Shown here: piece by piece, positions 20,950-33,010 of the stretch
Numbering within the stretch: position 1 is the first letter of the stretch
How the letters are laid out: each line of letters opens with the position of its first letter
From: Aplectana chamaeleonis
Taxonomy: Eukaryota > Nematoda > Chromadorea > Rhabditida > Cosmocercidae
Direction: 5' to 3'
NCBI GenBank assembly: GCA_029168955.1
Contig: JAPDOI010000039.1
Location: forward strand, 2,666,001-2,730,000
DNA: 64,000 bases
Translations under genes and position numbers: made by a program
Notes under the pieces: model-generated
Databases searched by the model: none
What the model was told of the DNA's origin: nothing
Seen by the model: only the letters and a program-made list of their open reading frames with translations

Positions 20950-21557
20950 AGGCATCGTACACGATGAAAACCGAATTCCAGCTTTTGCGTTCAGTCGGAC
21001 TAGTGGGTCATAATAATGTCACTCAGAAAGTTTGGGGTTTCAAAATCGCCTCTGAATGGAGAATCGCTTACCTCAAAAGGGCTTCCTGGGTTTTGGGGGC
21101 CGGCCTTGGGGTCGATTCGTTGTTACAAGGAACAAAACTCCGTGGTCGCTGCCAGCGATCGTGCGTTGACGCGTCGTAGGGCGCAATTCAAACGCCACTC
21201 AATTTCACGTTCGGCTTCGGTCGAAAGCAGCTGACAGCAATGGATGCAGCAGGCTAGTAACCCTTTTTAGTTTCGTCTAAGGAAAAATGATCGCTCGTCT
21301 GAATGGCGTCCTCGGTGAATTGCTTCCAACGCTGCTCCAAGGAACGAATCGTAAAAGTGTTCCTTGCGTTCTTCGCGCAACTATCCCAAGTTGATGTCGG
21401 CGGAAACTTCAAATTTGTATTAAGCTTTTTTAAAATGGGTTTTTCTTGAAAAGTTGACGTTTTTGAAGGGGCTTTTTGCAATCTTCAGTCACTATAGGGA
21501 TATAACAACACGAAAAAGTCAGGAACTTAAGTATGGTTTTCATCGTGTACGATGCCT
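20950..21557. mobile_element. TTAA-bounded miniature element, family B, inverted copy
   Basis: The 608-bp copy is inverted relative to 2863-3459. The ends are AGGCATCGTACACGATGA and TCATCGTGTACGATGCCT. TTAA at 20946-20949 and 21558-21561 is shared with elements on both sides. A plus-strand frame (21016-21234) matches the minus-strand frame of the other copy over most of its length. Confidence 0.86.
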
Positions 21558-21561
21558 TTAA

Positions 21562-22375
21562 AGGCACAGTCCGAACTCACGGGCGAAATCTGAGAAAACC
21601 ACATAATTGTGAAGTAGACCCACCCTTTATAACATCTCCCAAGTGCTAGCTCTCGATTCCCCAGAATAAGCGAGATATAGGGGAAGCCACCCTGGGGCGC
21701 CCACATCCAGAAGCTACTTTGGCGCGTCCCTTTTACAATGTTTCGAGCTCAATAGTGGAGAAATGAGCGATGGGTTTTGATTAATATCCCCGTTCTTCCC
21801 TTCATTTTTAGCTTCTCTATAAATTCACGTCCGCTCGAATACATCGGTTGCAAATGACGGAAGTTACAAGCCTCGGACAACTCGTCCACCATGCTTCCGA
21901 AGCTCAAATTTTGAGAGGCCATAACTCCGTTTCCATGGAGTCTTGTACGATACAGGCGACGTCGTTGGAATCAGCGTCGGACCGTTCTCATGATAGGCAG
22001 AAAAACAGAAAAACGAATCTGAGGTGTCAATAGAAATCGTGATTCTGTCTTTCTGCACATCTTGAAAACGGTCCCATGCTGATTCCAATGATGTCTCTGG
22101 AATCGTACAAGACCTTCTGGGAACGGAGTTATCGTTCCTCAAATGTTGAGCTAAGCGATCGTGGTGGACGGGTTGTCCGAGGCTTGTAAGTTCCGTCTTT
22201 TGCAGCCGATATATGCGATCTGACCTGAGTAGGGAAGAGAATGAAGGGAAGAACGGGGCTATTGATAAAAAAACCATCGCTCCTCTCACGATCTTGGGTT
22301 TTCATTTGTTCACGTCGGAGCGCGGGCATTGCGATATTGGGGTTTTTTCCTTGCGCTCAAAGTGGCAACCATGGT
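21562..22375. mobile_element. Family C copy fused tail-to-tail to a family A half
   Basis: Family C starts at 21562 (AGGCACAGTCCGAACTC) after a shared TTAA and runs to about 22030, where it loses its GCCT end. It continues directly into an inverted family A segment (about 22045-22375). Because A and C share their right half, the unit forms a long imperfect palindrome centred near 22035. Confidence 0.7.
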
Positions 22376-22379
22376 TCGG

Positions 22380-22505
22380 CGCCGGGTGTGGATATCAGGG
22401 ATGTGCGGCAAACGATTTTGAAAAATCGGAGAACGGAAATCGGCAAAATTTGGCCAAAAAGAACCGGCAAACGACAAACGGCAATCGGCAAACGGCAAAA
22501 GTAAA
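22380..22505 (+). repeat. CGGCAAACG-type repeat, copy 1
   Basis: GGGTGTGGATATCAGGG and GTGCGGCAAACG are followed by alternating CGGCAAAC/ACAAACGGCAATCGG words. The same block occurs inverted at 38880-39010. It resembles simple CGGCAAA-rich repeats that I recall from other nematodes (memory, not searched). Confidence 0.65.
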
Positions 22506-23118
22506 AAAAAATCACCTTAAGACGACATAACTGCTCAGAAAGAGAGACAGAAATAGTGTTCACTTCAGTACACTTCCTTTCACTTTTTTTTTATTTAAGC
22601 ATCGAACGGATTTTGAAGCATCAAATTATTTGAAAAACTGGCGAGCAGAAGTCTGAGGGGCCCTGAACTTTCACTGAAAAAAAATCGATTCGCCATTTTA
22701 CCGCTTTCAGAAACCGTTTGTCATTCCTGCATGTGAACTTACGGTACAGTGCAGAAACGGTCATTTTATAGTTACAGCAGAGGTTGGCTGCTCGAAAACG
22801 TACACGCCCGCAAAAGTGGTTGAGATACCGAGCTGATAGAACCGTACTGCCCGTATAACAACCCTTACGCCATTTGGGACGTCAAAGGCGAGCTAAAATA
22901 ACCGTACTCGAGTATTCATGGGCTTCCAAAGCGTGGTACCCCGCCCGCTTTGCTATGAAGTAGCGACGTCGTCTTCAGGAATTTCAAACATTTCTTTTAC
23001 CGCACGAATGTGACCTTCTGACAACGTGTTGAAGGCAGTGTTCACGATTAAAACTTTCTCTGAGTTCCAGCCGGGAAAGGACCGGGACTCAGTGCAACAA
23101 GCAGGTCCGAAAACGGCC
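22506..23118. other. Intergenic with a family A-like terminus
   Basis: A GAAGGCAGTGTTCACGATTAA terminus at about 23031-23050 is a lone family-A-type end. Otherwise nothing is recognised. Confidence 0.45.
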
Positions 23119-23122
23119 TTAA

Positions 23123-23606
23123 AGGCACCGGACACCCAAAAAATTAATTTTCAGATTTTATCCTCATCTTGGAGAGAGTCACACGCTGATCACAGTGGTA
23201 TCTCTGAAATCTTCCAAGACCTTCCTTGAGCAGAGTTAGGGCCCTTCAAAGATGCCTAGATTCTGAGGGTGAAAATTTGGTGGACGAGTTGTCTCAGGCC
23301 TGTATTTCTCTTCATTCGCAATCGTTGCGTGAGAGAAAGCCAGGATAAGGAGACAGTCCGGTAATGGACTGAAGAACGACGACTTATTGGAATTCGCCCA
23401 TCTATCGACCCGCTATCGAGTTCGAAAATCTATTAGGGGGTCGGGCCTGTGGTGGTGAGCGAAGGGGGTCGGGTCTGTGGTGGTCGCTTATATCTCGCTT
23501 ATTTGGAGGAAATGAGATCTGGGATTTAGCACGTGTTATACAGGAGGAGTCTTCCACACAATTACATGAAAATCTCAAAATTCATATCTGGGGGTGTACT
23601 GTGCCT
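23123..23606 (-). mobile_element. Divergent family C element
   Basis: The 484-bp element is flanked by TTAA at 23119-23122 and 23607-23610. Ends are AGGCACCGGACACCC and GGGTGTACTGTGCCT. The interior keeps the shared R block in reverse (GGTGGACGAGTTGTC) but has diverged. It is an older copy in the C orientation seen at 58888. Confidence 0.75.
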
Positions 23607-23610
23607 TTAA

Positions 23611-24792
23611 GCGAGCCCCAATCGACCCAATACGGCTCTGAAGTTGACAGTGCAAGCGCACGAAGCCCAGCTCACTCGACCATGATCTCATGCCATCATT
23701 AGGATGACGGTCGTAGTATATCTCAGCCGCAAGAGAGGCGGGGGAAACTCCGTGTTCCTTCCAATACCACGCTTCGTTCCTCCCCCGTTCGTCCAATCAC
23801 GAGGGGCGCTCATCCCCAGTGTCCACGTTCTGGAATACACTACGACCATCACCCCCATCGTTGAAGTAAACATGTTGGATTTGCCTTATTGTAGCTTTTT
23901 GATACCTTATCCTTCCTCCTCACATGTTCTTGGATGGGTGTTCACTAAACTGGGCCTCGTTCGCTCGTGCAGTCAACTTTAGGACCCTATCGTCTGAGTC
24001 CCACCCGGTCGATACGCACCGAGATAAAGACAGACGGGTGCGAAAATTCACCGAATGAGACCGTCTGCGACCGTCTGCTTGCGCCCGCAACCCATCCAGC
24101 CGATTCTTGGGCTCTACACCCCACACGGGTAGGGCCAATGCACCAGAGGTTGGTTTTTCCGACCTGGACTCTGTCGGTTTTTTAACCGAGTCTGACGGGG
24201 GCCTCAGGCTCCTGCCTAGTCTTCGATTTGGAAACAATTTCATGATCCAAAAATTGATTTGTTATGAGAGAAAGATGCGAATAAAAGAGAAAACCTTAGA
24301 AAGGGTGTAAAGCCAGAGTTCACGATGATTTTCATTCCCGAGTTTTTCAAATAAAACAAAGCGTTGGCCTCCAAATGTTATCAGAATCACGACGAAACGG
24401 CGAGAAACGCATTGAAACACCGTATTTCAGTAACACATTTCTCTGGCCTGAACTAGTTGTCCGATTAGGTGAACATGCTCACGGTGGTTCTGACTGGTGA
24501 AAAATGGGGTCAGTCGAAAATGGAAAAAAAATTCATACAAAACAGCATTAGTTAGGGTCCAAAGGAAGGGAAGGAGCAACAGAAAGCAGAAAATGGCGAA
24601 GGACGGGTCCACAAAATATTTCATCGTCACAACGAACAGCTCCTGTGAGAGTAAAGTGGCGGGATGAGAGTAGAAAATTTCGTGCCCCTCTGGTCCGTTT
24701 TCTCAGCATCTCAGTCATTTTAGTTCTAATCGGCGGTCAATTAATCGATTCTGCGAATAATCTCAAAATTGAAGATTATCGTGAACACTGCC
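23611..24792. other. Intergenic; no gene recognised
   Basis: ORFs at 23575-24243 overlap on opposite strands and lack domains. A family-A-type right end (ATCGTGAACACTGCC) directly precedes the TTAA at 24793. Confidence 0.45.
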
Positions 24793-24796
24793 TTAA

Positions 24797-25080
24797 AGGC
24801 AGTGTTCGCGATGATTTTGGGTTGCTAAGTTTTTGTCATCAAATCCCCAGCTGGATGCCCAACGTTGCATCTACAGTGAAGAAACGACGGAAAACCTCCT
24901 ACTTTTGCCAGAAAATACTAGTTTAAATCGGTGCCTCTCTGGGGGTGGACGAGTGTACTCCCATCGTTCTGCGGGCCGTGGACGAGTGCACCAGATTGCC
25001 GAAGTCGAATCGAAGATAGTGTTTAATCAATGCCAACCGCGGCCAGCTGTGTAATAGTGGTGAATGACAACGATCCCAAG
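24797..25080 (+). repeat. Family H repeat, second copy
   Basis: After TTAA (24793-24796) it begins AGGCAGTGTTCGCGATG and is alignable to 9395-9665, including the two GTGGACGAGTG blocks. Confidence 0.6.
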
Positions 25081-26340
25081 GATTTTCCCTCAGTTTTTGT
25101 ATCACAACTCCCTTCTTGAACAATAGATGATCGAAACCCATGAGTGACGCTCTGTGAACTAATTATCTATTTATTTATGCGCTATTTGTTTGGCGTTACA
25201 ACTTCTTTGGCTCAGTAGCGGTTTTTTATCCTTTATTTTATTCAATTCATTTGTAGAGTTTTGAGGTACTCTTTTGTGGTGAATGTGATCACGAAAAAAA
25301 AAGCGGTGATGTGATAAAAAGTGGTAACGCCGTTTTATATCGATCTTCGTCGAGTAGCGAAAAAGTTACGAAAAAACTCATGATTTTGTAAATTTGACAC
25401 CTGTAACCAATTAATTGTTTTTAGAATGGTTTCGAATGCTGTAAATGACTCTCAATTCGAATCGGTCTCAATAACTACTTTGCCTACCCGAGCAGTTGTT
25501 GCTGGTTTTCGTATCAGCCAGCGGTTTTTCGCTGATTTTCGAATGAATGCTCAGATTTCCTATGAAAGTAGTAGTATCGAAGATGCAGGTTGAGTGAAGC
25601 TCACATTGAGGCTAGGCAAAAATTTCAGCACGTTAACCTTGGAATGCGTCGAGGAGTCCAATTTTCCAGAGATTCACGGTTTAGGATGGTACTTTCCCGC
25701 TAAAACCGCAGTGTACACGAAGAAAGAGGCTACCAGTCTGGTCACACATTGAGGGTACAAAATTGAGCTGGCTTCGTGGCTCCTACCATCGAAAAAAGTT
25801 AAGGCTGATAACAACAGATTATTATTCGGTTTCAGTAACGGAGGCCTTACCTCCACCAAGGCGTGGTCTGCCTCATCCAGAATCGGCTTATCAATAGCCT
25901 CTTTCGAATTAGTGATTGAGTTTCGATGAAAACGCCCTTGCCTTAGAGAGGAAGGACAACTTTAGCTAATGTTGCGGTCGAGTGCGGTCCGCAGTTGCGG
26001 ACAATGGCTGTTGCATCACGCAACAAGATGATAATCGTGCACGCGTTCTGGGAACACGTTTTCCGACACGGCTATTATTTCTCTAGCACAATTATCATCG
26101 TGTTTCCGGTCAGCAAATGCGGACTGGAATTCGGCTCCGAAGACGACAGTAATCCGTCGATATGGACGGCCTGTTCCAAGCATTTTGATGCAATTAATTC
26201 TTTTCCGCTACCAGAAGCGTCACATCTACTAATTCGGTCAGGAAACTACGCAACTATTTATATCGTGAGCTCTATTTTGAGACCAAGAACTGATAAAGGT
26301 ATAGGACTTGGGCCAGCATGAACTGCTATTTCGTCGGATT
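25081..26340. other. Intergenic; no gene recognised
   Basis: AT-rich, then neutral. No ORF here carries a recognisable motif. Confidence 0.5.
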
Positions 26341-26344
26341 GGCT

Positions 26345-26610
26345 TCTCTGCTGAAGGCATAAAGGCTGCGTCCCACATACATACCGTCGAGCCTGCGATT
26401 GTAAGCCGGGCGGCACTAAATTGAAGCGGGGGCGGCACGGCCGCGCAGGACGTATCAGATTGCCCCGTCACTGTTATTCAAGCGACTTCGCCAGCCTTCC
26501 ACCCGTACTCGTGTGAATTCGAGGATGAAAAAGTCGAAATGTCGGGAATTCGGGCAACAGGCTCGAAGAAACACCTGAATATCATTGGCGGGGCAATCTC
26601 ATACAAGCTG
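26345..26610. repeat. GGCTGCG MITE, divergent copy
   Basis: AAGGCTGCG...AAGCCGGGCGGC, CCCCGTCACTGTTATTCAA and AAGTCGAAATGTCGG align to the better copy at 26845-27134. The right terminus is degraded. Confidence 0.6.
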
Positions 26611-26844
26611 CACCCTGGTTGCTTGAAACTCGCTGTCCTCGGAAGAGGCAAAATGGTATGATGGAAATGCGACGAAGTAATGGAGACAGCATATGTCCGT
26701 TTGGGGAAAACTCAAGAAAAATTGCAGGGGGAGAAGTTCAGGTTGCAGTTTCAGTACACGATAGAGCAGGAGATATCCCGTGTTTCGCAGTCCGAATTCC
26801 TCTCGGCACCACTTCGCCCTTCCGAGTATTGGGTGAGCTATGTA

Positions 26845-27134
26845 CCGTCAAGGCTGCGATGACTTAGCCGGGCGGCGCTGAGAGAAAGCGGGCGCGGCGC
26901 GGCCGCGCAGCGTGTACCACATTCCCCGTCACTGTTATTCAAATGTTTTCGCCAGCCTACTGCCCATATTCCTGTAAATTTAAGATTGAAGAAGTCGAAA
27001 TATGCTAGAAACGTGGGCAGAAGGCTAGCAGAATCACCTCTTGCGGGGGCAACCTGATACAAGTCGCGCTGCACGGCCGCACCGCACCCGCTTCAACTCA
27101 GCGCCGCCCGGCTTAATCATCGCAGCCTTGACGG
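26845..27134. mobile_element. GGCTGCG MITE, complete copy
   Basis: The inverted ends CCGTCAAGGCTGCGATGA / TCATCGCAGCCTTGACGG continue as about 60-bp GC-rich inverted repeats (GCCGGGCGGCGCTGA). It is 290 bp with no coding content. Flanks give no clear target duplication. Confidence 0.75.
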
Positions 27135-27201
27135 CATGAGAACAAGCATATTAGAACCAAGACCCGAATATTGAAATAGTCTTCCAATTAGTAGAGGGAG
27201 A
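26921..27201 (+). repeat. Left arm of a 281-bp inverted duplication
   Basis: This arm is almost identical, in inverse orientation, to 28120-28400. I see essentially one difference. It includes most of the MITE at 26845-27134 plus about 67 bp of flank. Similarity stops sharply at both ends. Confidence 0.88.
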
Positions 27202-28119
27202 ACAATCTCTTTTTGATATAACAGATGTGCAGCTGCGAACAGCGCTAGCGGTCGTGTCGCAGCTTTCACCGCCCAATATCTGAAGCTTGGATCATACTTC
27301 CCGCGCAGCAAGACGGAGGCAGCGTATATTACATATGATTTTCGATCGATATGTGTACCCACTTTCAACGCAGGAAGCCCGGAACTTCCAGCCAAATCCA
27401 ACCGGGTGTGCGGAGACACAAGTACTCGAATTTCTTTTCAACACATGTAGTTAGGAGAAAACCCTTACATATAGCAGTGAGCAGGTGACTACGAGCGCCA
27501 GAGTGATGTACTTACCGCGCCCGACGTGGCCTACTGGTTTAGTCGTTTTTTTTTGCCTGCAGCTTCACTGGATGGTTGTTCCCAACTACTATAACGTACA
27601 TAAATGCTTTGCCAATTATGACGCCCTACCGTCTCCAAGTGTACGTACTTAGATAGATCACTTTCAATTGGGATAGTTCCACTTTCTCAATCGCTCCTCT
27701 TCATAGCATCACCAATGAACAACACACGTCGTATATAAAGTTTATGTTACTCATCAATAATAATATACATTTTATCACTGAAAACGAGGAAGTTGGCGTC
27801 TCCGTAGCCTTAGCAATAGGACTGCTCGTGGTAGAGAGCGCGAACTCTGTAAAAAACACTTTTAGACGTGAAAAAATTTACGATAACTCTTGGGACTTTC
27901 CACGATGAATAGGTTCGGCAAATATACAAGGATCTCTCGATTATTTACGGCGATGAAATGTGTTAATAGGGACGGCTAAGTCGAAAATGCACACTGAAAT
28001 GTTACTCCAAATACGAACTACGACCCCCCCTCCCTAAGATGTGCTCCGCATCCATGTGTGAGTACTACCTCCACTTCTCTACGACTAAAATAGAGCTTGT
28101 CAGTGAGTTTTGGAGCATA
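27202..28119. other. Spacer of the inverted duplication; no gene recognised
   Basis: 918 bp between the two arms. It holds a 100-codon minus-strand ORF (27419-27117) that runs into the arm and shows no domain. Confidence 0.5.
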
Positions 28120-28400
28120 TCTCCCTCTACTAATTGGAAGACTATTTCAATATTCGGGTCTTGGTTCTAATATGCTTGTTCTCATGCCGTCAAGGCTGCG
28201 ATGATTAAGCCGGGCGGCGCTGAGTTGAAGCGGGTGCGGTGCGGCCGTGCAGCGCGACTTGTATCAGGTTGCCCCCGCAAGAGGTGATTCTGCTAGCCTT
28301 CTGCCCACGTTTCTAGCATACTTCGACTTCTTCAATCTTAAATTTACAGGAATATGGGCAGTAGGCTGGCGAAAACATTTGAATAACAGTGACGGGGAAT
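28120..28400 (-). repeat. Right arm of the 281-bp inverted duplication
   Basis: The reverse complement of 26921-27201, with near identity. The near-identity implies a recent event or ongoing homogenisation. Confidence 0.88.
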
Positions 28401-28730
28401 TATACGATCAGTAGTCGGGCTCAGACGTCTAGAACTTGAGCAACGCTACGATCTTTCCACTTGGTGACCGAAATATTGAGAATTTTTGAAATATTTTCAC
28501 CAAATTTTCACTTTTGGTCCGAAATTTTGGGGGCCCCTCCCCACTTCCCGTTTTGAAATTTTGCAGTCCCCCTTGACCCTGGGTTGCAGTTGAGCTTTGG
28601 TCACACACAACGGCCCGACGAAATCTGTCGAATGTTTCATACCACTACTCAGATACTCGCGGCTTAGTAAGGCAGCACGAGGGGATTACTAACGCATTTA
28701 CTCGTCGAGGTGTAAGCCCCTTTTGTTCCC
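28401..28730. other. Intergenic leading into the minisatellite
   Basis: No gene. GGCAGCACGAGG and CTCGTCGAGGTGTAAGCC (28672-28718) resemble the repeat at 31549-31735. Confidence 0.45.
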
Positions 28731-28967
28731 CCAACTGCTGCTCAGGGCAGCACGTTGTGTCCTCTTGCTCCGCTCACTGCCCCAACTGCTGCTCGTACAG
28801 TTGCCCCACCTGCTGCTACAGTCGCCCCAACTGCTCCATTCGTCGCCCCAACTGCTGCTCTTCATTGTGGCCCCAACTGCTGCTCCTCATTGTGGCCCCA
28901 ACTGCTGCTCTTCTCTCCCCAACTGCTGCTCTTTATTCTCGCCCCAACTGCTGCTCCTCATTTTTGA
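28731..28967 (+). repeat. Minisatellite, unit about 15-25 bp with core CCCCAACTGCTGCTC
   Basis: The core CCCCAACTGCTGCTC recurs about nine times, separated by variable spacers such as TTCATTGTGG, CTCATTGTGG and TTTATTCTCG. Three frames stay open through it only because the repeat lacks stops, so no protein is called. Confidence 0.85.
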
Positions 28968-31205
28968 TCTTTTCTTTTTCTTATAATCTTTCTCTCGGGA
29001 GGGATGTCTCGAGTGCAGCAGCAGCGCTGCAGTGACTTATCAAAAATAAAGACCCCGTTGAAGCTCATTGATATCCTTAACGGGTTTTCCATCCTTGCTT
29101 CTATCCATTGATCTTCGCCACCGATCGAGGAAATGATGCTCGCATTGCCGACTGTCTCATGCCCACCAAAGACTGCCTCGTATCTGGCACGAGTTTACGA
29201 GGGCCGTTCAACACAGGCCTCGGTCTGTAGTGAATGTGAGTGTCCCAAAAACATCCCTCAACAGAGAATTTCTCTATTCCCTAAACAAGAATCTATTTTC
29301 ACTCGGTTTTGTGACTGTAGAGATAAGAATTGAGCGCGATAATCTATTTTTCTCGATTTTAAAGACGAAATATGGCTTTATTTGGTAAAAATTATATCTA
29401 CATATTCCAAGGATGAATATTCCCTGAAATTGTTCTTCAATCGCCGAAATTTGCACTGTTTAGATGAATGTCCAGGGTTAAACGGAAGTGAAATATCAGA
29501 TTTTTCATCATTTATTGATCTCCCTGCAAATGGTGATTTCTTCTCTTCCAAAAAAAGACAATTTTCGAATTTCTTGAACATTTTTTCTTATTTCTAAATT
29601 ATTGTCGTGAACATTTTTTGGAAGTGTTCAAATTATTAGTTTCATTGGAAAGTTGTTTTTGAGAACTGTCGGCTTTGAATTCTGTGAGCATTGTGCTTTT
29701 CGTGAGAAAATGTATTCTCCATTTTGCTCAATTTTGGCAATCCATCGCCACTCAGCACTTAAAAAATACAATTCTTCAAACCAAAACAATTGGTTTTTCT
29801 GTGGAAAATGCGAGTAAAGTTTGAGTTCAAGGAAACGCATTTTAGAGTGAGGTGATTTTTTGAAATTTCAGACTTACACCTTCCTGATTAAAAAAGGCAA
29901 ATTGTTGCAAATATGGAAAAACACGCTAAGCAAATTACTTTAGAAGAGCCGACCGCCTCTTGAATTCTCGGTCGGTTTCACACATTCACCATCCGATGAG
30001 AATGACGAATTATTCCTTTTTCCAGAACAATTCATTAGTTTTTTAGCCGAGCTGAACCGTTCAAATTGCTCTCAACTAACTACTTTTCTCGAGGCTGTCA
30101 TTTTTACATGACATTTTCTTCAGAGTAAAACGACGTTTGATTTGATAATCAATAAAATACCAAAAGTTTTTTTTGAAGACTCCATGCAACGAAAATGCGA
30201 ATCCTGCATAAAAGTACCACGTTTGAGAGGTGAGCTCTCCGCGCGATTCATTGGCCGTCACCGCGCGTTTAACCTGAGATTGAGTCATAGAAAGGCGACC
30301 AGTCGGAGATGAAATTAAAGTTTCGAAAAATGGCTTCGAGCAGTTGGCAGTTAGTAGCGTCAGGTCGCGGTGATTTGGCGATGGGATGGCAGCGTGTCTT
30401 GGTCGACGGCGAGCGGGCGGCGCCTGGTCTTTGACTCGAAGACAAACTGAAGACCAACTGGCATTAAATTGACAAACTTTTGCTTCAGAATCATGAGTAG
30501 GGATCGTCTGACTTCAACTCCCTCTATTGTTTTTTGCGAGCAATAGATATTAGTACAGTCCACATGATGACAGGACTGTCGAAAAAGCGTACACCCGGGA
30601 AGGTGTGCAAAAATCGTTCAGATGCACACACTGAACCAGAAATTCGAAAACATCAGCAATGTCGGAGAAAATGGCTACGAACGAGCACAAAAAGACCTGT
30701 GCGGCACTAAACCTGAGTGTTCCGCTCACGCCCACTCCTTTCAACCGGTACCGATCCGTAAAACTACTGAAAACCCGGCCTTAGGGGTAACAACATACCC
30801 CCAAGAGGTGCAATCCGCTCGGCTCAACAAAACTTACCCCATTTGATAATCGGTTGCCTTCTTATAGCCGAATTTTCAGTCAGACATTTTTATCGGTAGC
30901 CGTTGAGGAAGTGGGCGTGGCGTGAGCGGGCATTCAAGTTTAGGGTCGTATAGGGCTATTTAGTGATAGTTTTAGCCGTTTTTCAGCATTATTGATGCAG
31001 TGAGCCCTGGTTCTTCCGGTTTACGCTAGAAATCCGAACTGTTTTGATCGTGGGCACTGCCTTCAAGGTATTCCGTGTGATATTTTCTGGAGATCGATTG
31101 GTTGTGTTAACTCTATACAACTTCCCAGGGAGTGGGCGTGTTCATTTTCTTTCAAAGGAAAGAACTCTCTAAGTTGATTATGAGTAAGGTCGTAATTACT
31201 TAAGG
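28968..31205. other. AT-rich intergenic; no gene recognised
   Basis: ORFs are 60-75 codons with no domain. Near 31046-31066 there is a lone family-A-like end (ATCGTGGGCACTGCCT) followed by TCAA. Confidence 0.5.
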
Positions 31206-31206
31206 G

Positions 31207-31345
31207 ACCACTTTGAGCAGTGTTACCACACTGTGCTGGCCACAACACAGAGCAGTAGCTGAGGCGACGAATGGAGAACGAGGGCAGCACGTGCTCCTCG
31301 AGCAGCAGCTCGTCCTCTTGTGCTGCTCTCGCTATTCCAGTAAAC
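31207..31345 (+). repeat. AGCAGCACGTGCT repeat, copy 1
   Basis: It begins CCACTTTGAGCAGTGTTACC and contains GAGGGCAGCACGTGCT and CTCGAGCAGCAGCTC. It is a direct repeat of 31549-31720. Confidence 0.7.
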
Positions 31346-31548
31346 ATGAGAGCTAGTTGTGCTCCTTGACAGCTTACTATCGTCTGAGATGATAATAAAT
31401 CGATTGCTTCAATTCCATACACCTTGTTTGGGGGAGAAAAGAGAAATGGTGAATTGACATATAACTAATCAGATGTCTATATGTGCATGCTCAAAACAAA
31501 AAAGCTCCCCATTCTGACTGTAAATATGCTCGTAGCTGTCCAAATGGA

Positions 31549-31720
31549 CCACTTTGAGCAATGTTACCACACTACGATTGCCACAAAAAAGAGCAGCAGC
31601 TGAGGCGACAAATGGAGGACGAGGGCAGCACGTGCTGCTAAGAGCGGCACAAAGGCAGCACGTGCTGCTCGAGCAGCAGCTCTTCCCCTCGTACTGCTCT
31701 CGCTATCCTCGTCGAGGTGA
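31549..31720 (+). repeat. AGCAGCACGTGCT repeat, copy 2
   Basis: Same order of blocks as copy 1, with an extra internal GGCAGCACGTGCTGCT unit. AGCAGCACGTGCTGCT is itself palindromic. Confidence 0.7.
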
Positions 31721-32820
31721 AAGCCTATTGTGCTCCATTACGACCCCGCGATCCCCTGAGTAATTGATTCCGTTTAATTAATTCTAGTTAAATCTTTGCC
31801 ATAAGGCTCGGCGCGAGAAAACGGCACAACGAGGAGAGGAAGTCCGATAGAATCGCTAAAAATCCGACTGAATCACTTCCCACACCTCACGCAATACCCT
31901 GCATGCTGACATGAATTCGTAGTTCGTTTTCCGGTTTCACAACGGTTACGGTAGATAACGGTAACCAAACAACAGTAAACATACCGTAACCCTTTACGCA
32001 GTGTACTGCTCGAGGTGTGGAGAAGGCCTGTTTTAATCAGTCCCCCGTGATTAGGTAAAATTTTCTGACGATTTTCTCAGACCCCCCAGGAACGGTGTCC
32101 TTAGGAGGACCATAACTAAAACTGAAATCTTTACTACAGCTCAGATGAGACAAGATTTCATGTAAATTGAAAAGCATGTTCGACTTCTTCGTACCCCATT
32201 CAAGAATGATCCATCTGGTCTGCTGGCGGAGCTCACCGCCTCCCCACAAGTCCACAGCTCAGTTGACTCAATTATCACTCAATGATCTTTAGCACCTAAA
32301 ATTTCCACTAACTTCTAGCATATAAAATGAATTCTAGCATTTTCCAATTGGAACATATTATCAAAAAAAAAATTCTTTCTTTAGAACGGTATATCACACT
32401 TGCTAAAAAACTGAACTTGTAGGTTTCAAAAATTAACAAAGTCAGATGGCTGGAAACTTCCGACAACCTAACAAAAACGGTGCATTTCCTTTTTTCTTCT
32501 CAAACACAAATGCATTTGAGCTTCCGAAAAAAAAAAACAGGATTTTGAGAATAATTCGGATGCACCAACGAATCACAAGCGGTTTCCGGGCTTGCTATGA
32601 GTCAAGAATGAGAGTTGAGTTCTTTAGTTCTTTGAGTAGGACAATGGCGAAGCTACGCCTCCTTCCCCTTGGTGGCCGGAATTTCACTAAATTCCTGCAA
32701 TCCCCTTCGCAAAATTCCGTTACTGAGCCAACATTTCAACGTTTTTTTTTCATTTCAGACGATGATCTTTACGACCCCCCCCTTACCACCCGCTGAAAAA
32801 TTACGTATGTATGATCTAGT
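31721..32820. other. Intergenic; no gene recognised
   Basis: The 116-codon ORF at 32446-32796 has homopolymer-rich sequence and no domain. Confidence 0.5.
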
Positions 32821-32970
32821 TCCGCAATCGCGTTCAGTCTGCAAAATCTCATTATCACAATCGTAGAAGCGAAGCGGTTGTTTTGAGAATGATTCTAGAT
32901 AGTTGATTCTTTCAAAAACAACCGCTTCGCTTCTACGATAGTGATAATGAGGACTGAACGCGATTGCGGA
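32821..32970. repeat. 150-bp hairpin
   Basis: The arm at 32821-32884 pairs with 32914-32970. It includes an uninterrupted stretch over GTAGAAGCGAAGCGGTTGTT, with one 8-base bulge near 32841. The loop is about 29 bases. It is a candidate small-RNA precursor or a tiny MITE. Confidence 0.78.
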
Positions 32971-33010
32971 GCTGAACTATATACGCGCTTCACACTGACA
33001 CCAGGTACCC

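Noticed and set aside
28731..28967. CRISPR-like array
   Set aside because: Repeat units are degenerate with short variable spacers, in a eukaryotic context without cas genes.
28723..29035. Three Cys/Leu/Pro-rich ORFs
   Set aside because: Translations of a minisatellite in three frames.
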